Positions 6,310 through 7,448 of a stretch of 7,448 bases of DNA are shown here, in pieces. The stretch is from Candidatus Methanomethylophilaceae archaeon. GTDB taxonomy: Archaea; Thermoplasmatota; Thermoplasmata; Methanomassiliicoccales; Methanomethylophilaceae. Below the pieces are notes generated by a model. The model saw only the letters and a program-made list of their open reading frames with translations. It had not been told where the DNA came from and made no database searches. The first letter of the stretch is position 1. Every line of letters begins with the position of its first letter. The stretch is from positions 1 to 7,448 of the forward strand of contig JAFVET010000156.1 in NCBI GenBank assembly GCA_017475875.1, in the 5' to 3' direction. Position numbers and translations under genes: made by a program.

Positions 6310-6432
6310 CGTATGGTCGAACGACGTTCTTGGGATATGATGCCTGCGGAGGATATGGGCCAGTGACGTTCAGCAGATCAGGGCCGACTTACCGATTCCG
6401 AATTCGTTGCGTGTCAACAATTTGTAAAATCT
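6310..6432 (-). pseudogene. P-loop-like remnant upstream of the unrecognised frame, cut by TGA
   Basis: In the same frame, upstream of ATG 6309, the minus strand reads RFYKLLTRNEFGIGKSALIC, then TGA at 6372-6370, then TSLAHILRRHHIPRTSFDHT running into the ATG. FGIGKSALI followed by a helix resembles a nucleotide-binding P-loop, but the first Gly of the GxxxxGKS pattern is Asn. If the two parts belong together, this was the core of an ATPase now broken by TGA and TAG. A chance resemblance cannot be excluded. Confidence 0.3.
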
Positions 6433-6735
6433 TCAGATGAAGCATTTTGTCCTTAGGCATCGGTTTGCCATCGACTCGCTGATGCCCAAGAACGAAGGTA
6501 TGAGAAAGGGTTTGAGGCCGTGGTCTGTCCAACGACCACCGGGGCCGCTTGCCACCAACGCGTTTATCTTTTAATCTGCTCCAAACGGTTGCAATATGCC
6601 ACGACTGCGCCCTAAACATCGGCCACGCCCCGAAACCTACCAGATAAGATTCGTCTGGAAATTTGGATAGACCGTGACTGCTCGGAACCGGATGCCCATC
6701 GTCGCTTCTGTGAACTCTTATTCCCGGAACATCGG
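6433..6735. other. Intergenic or decayed stretch without a convincing gene
   Basis: No frame here has the G/C-biased third positions or family motifs seen in the flanking genes. A 119-codon minus-strand frame (6748-6389) is open but has mixed codon use and matches no family I know. On the plus strand a promoter-like TTTATCTTTTAAT (6563-6575) precedes a 24-codon frame starting at ATG 6596 and ending in TAG 6668-6670. No inverted repeats typical of insertion-sequence ends were found by eye. Confidence 0.4.
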
Positions 6736-7448
6736 TCAGATCAGCCATGACATGTATATCGGTATCACGGTGACTCCCGCATCCTTCCTGAGGTTCTTCG
6801 TACTGACGATGTATGCCCTCTCGATCCTGTCCCCGTATTTCCTCATGAAACGGTCCAGGGACTTGTGCGGATTGACACGACTGGACTTCACCTCGATCGG
6901 GACCAGTCCCCTGCCGTCCGCCAGAACGAAATCCACCTCCTGCGTACGATCCGATTCGTCCGATTGGAAAAGGCAGAAGTCGAGGTGCTTTCCAGATGCG
7001 ACGAGCGCCTGGGCCACCATGTTCTCGAACAGCATGCCCTTGTTCATAGACAGGTTCCCACCCAGTATGGAGCGGTACAGCGTGTCCCTGTCAGAGATGT
7101 TGGATTCCAGCATCATCGTCATCAGGAGACCTGTGTCCACGAAGTACATCTTGAGTGCCGACCTGTCCTCGAACTGTGCTATCGCAGGATCCGGATCGGT
7201 GCAACTGTAACATGGGTTCACCATCTTGGACCCGCACAGCCAGGACACGCGCTTGGAATAGCGGTTCCTCTTCGTTCCTTTTTTTATCGCTCCCGGAGAG
7301 AAGACCTTGTTGGTCCTGTTCAGCATGGAAGGGATCCCACTGAACAATTCCGCGAGGATGCCGTCGTCCTCCCTCCACACGTCTTCACGGTTAAGGTCGA
7401 CGATCATCTTCTTGACTTTCTCGACCTCGACGAAGCTGTTGGTCTCGA
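6736..7448 (-). CDS. DUF4143/AAA_14-type ATPase, C-terminal part (N-terminus beyond the window edge)
   Basis: The minus-strand frame is open from the window edge (ETNSFVEVEKVKK) through a Met at 7407 to TGA at 6738-6736, about 236 residues. The content matches the C-terminal half of the archaeal and bacterial AAA_14 plus DUF4143 ATPases: IPSMLNRTNKVFSPGAIKKG, a winged-helix-like region, YFVDTGLLMTM, then KGMLFENMVAQAL and EVDFVL followed by GLVPIEVKSS. Counting from the Met at 7407, Glu128, Asp159 and Glu172-x-Lys174 form the PD-(D/E)XK-like nuclease pattern known in DUF4143. The Walker motifs should lie upstream, outside the window, so Met 7407 is not the real start. These proteins occur in many copies in archaea and some are linked to defence or mobile DNA, but their role is unclear. 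No stop or frameshift breaks the visible part. Confidence 0.82.
   Translation of the reverse strand, partial: ETNSFVEVEKVKKMIVDLNREDVWREDDGILAELFSGIPSMLNRTNKVFSPGAIKKGTKRNRYSKRVSWLCGSKMVNPCYSCTDPDPAIAQFEDRSALKMYFVDTGLLMTMMLESNISDRDTLYRSILGGNLSMNKGMLFENMVAQALVASGKHLDFCLFQSDESDRTQEVDFVLADGRGLVPIEVKSSRVNPHKSLDRFMRKYGDRIERAYIVSTKNLRKDAGVTVIPIYMSWLI

Noticed and set aside
6370..6372. TGA read as selenocysteine in the P-loop-like stretch
   Set aside because: No SECIS-like element or selenoprotein family is recognisable, and surrounding lesions favour decay.
6389..6748. A 119-codon minus-strand frame just after the DUF4143 gene
   Set aside because: Codon use is mixed and unlike the neighbours, no motif is recognised, and it overlaps both the ATPase 3' end and the P-loop-like relic in another frame.
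1..7448. CRISPR array, rRNA or intact insertion sequence
   Set aside because: No regularly spaced direct repeats, no rRNA-like stretches, and no recognisable transposase or terminal inverted repeats were seen on either strand.

Overview
The window looks archaeal, and a Methanomassiliicoccales-type methanogen (Thermoplasmatota) is my best guess. It holds a class I (archaeal) CCA-adding enzyme, a tRNA-Pro gene without encoded CCA, an archaeal-type glyceraldehyde-3-phosphate dehydrogenase start, TATA-like boxes, and an otherwise intact biosynthetic gene carrying one in-frame amber (TAG) codon. That last trait fits an organism that reads UAG as pyrrolysine (Pyl). The assignment is an inference; no pyl gene lies in the window.

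Layout. Positions 1-71 (minus) hold the first codons of a gap gene, divergent from the rest. Positions 72-295 are intergenic and include a likely 5' leader with several strong hairpins, two capped by GCAA tetraloops. Positions 296-1960 and 2025-3689 (plus) are tandem paralogous acetolactate synthase large subunits, both exactly 555 codons long; the second is interrupted only by TAG at codon 256. The CCA-adding enzyme (3698-5083) follows after 8 bases, and its 3' end runs 15 bases into a tRNA-Pro(UGG) gene (5069-5141), whose bases T13-A14-G15 form the cca stop codon. Positions 5152-6735 have a different texture: a small membrane-protein gene in two shifted frames, an unrecognised 174-codon frame with an in-frame TAG, and a P-loop-like relic behind a TGA, all on the minus strand. 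Positions 6736-7448 (minus) are the C-terminal part of a DUF4143/AAA_14-type ATPase that runs off the window.

How the genes fit together. The two acetolactate synthases would catalyse the first common step of valine/leucine and isoleucine synthesis. They differ at the residue matching the substrate-specificity Trp of E. coli AHAS II (Met469 in copy 1, Trp469 in copy 2), so they may divide the pyruvate and 2-ketobutyrate reactions. No ilvN or ilvC is present. The cca product matures tRNA 3' ends, including that of the overlapping tRNA-Pro. The most unusual signal is the single amber codon in the second synthase: gapless colinearity with its paralogue on both sides argues for readthrough with one inserted residue rather than ordinary decay.
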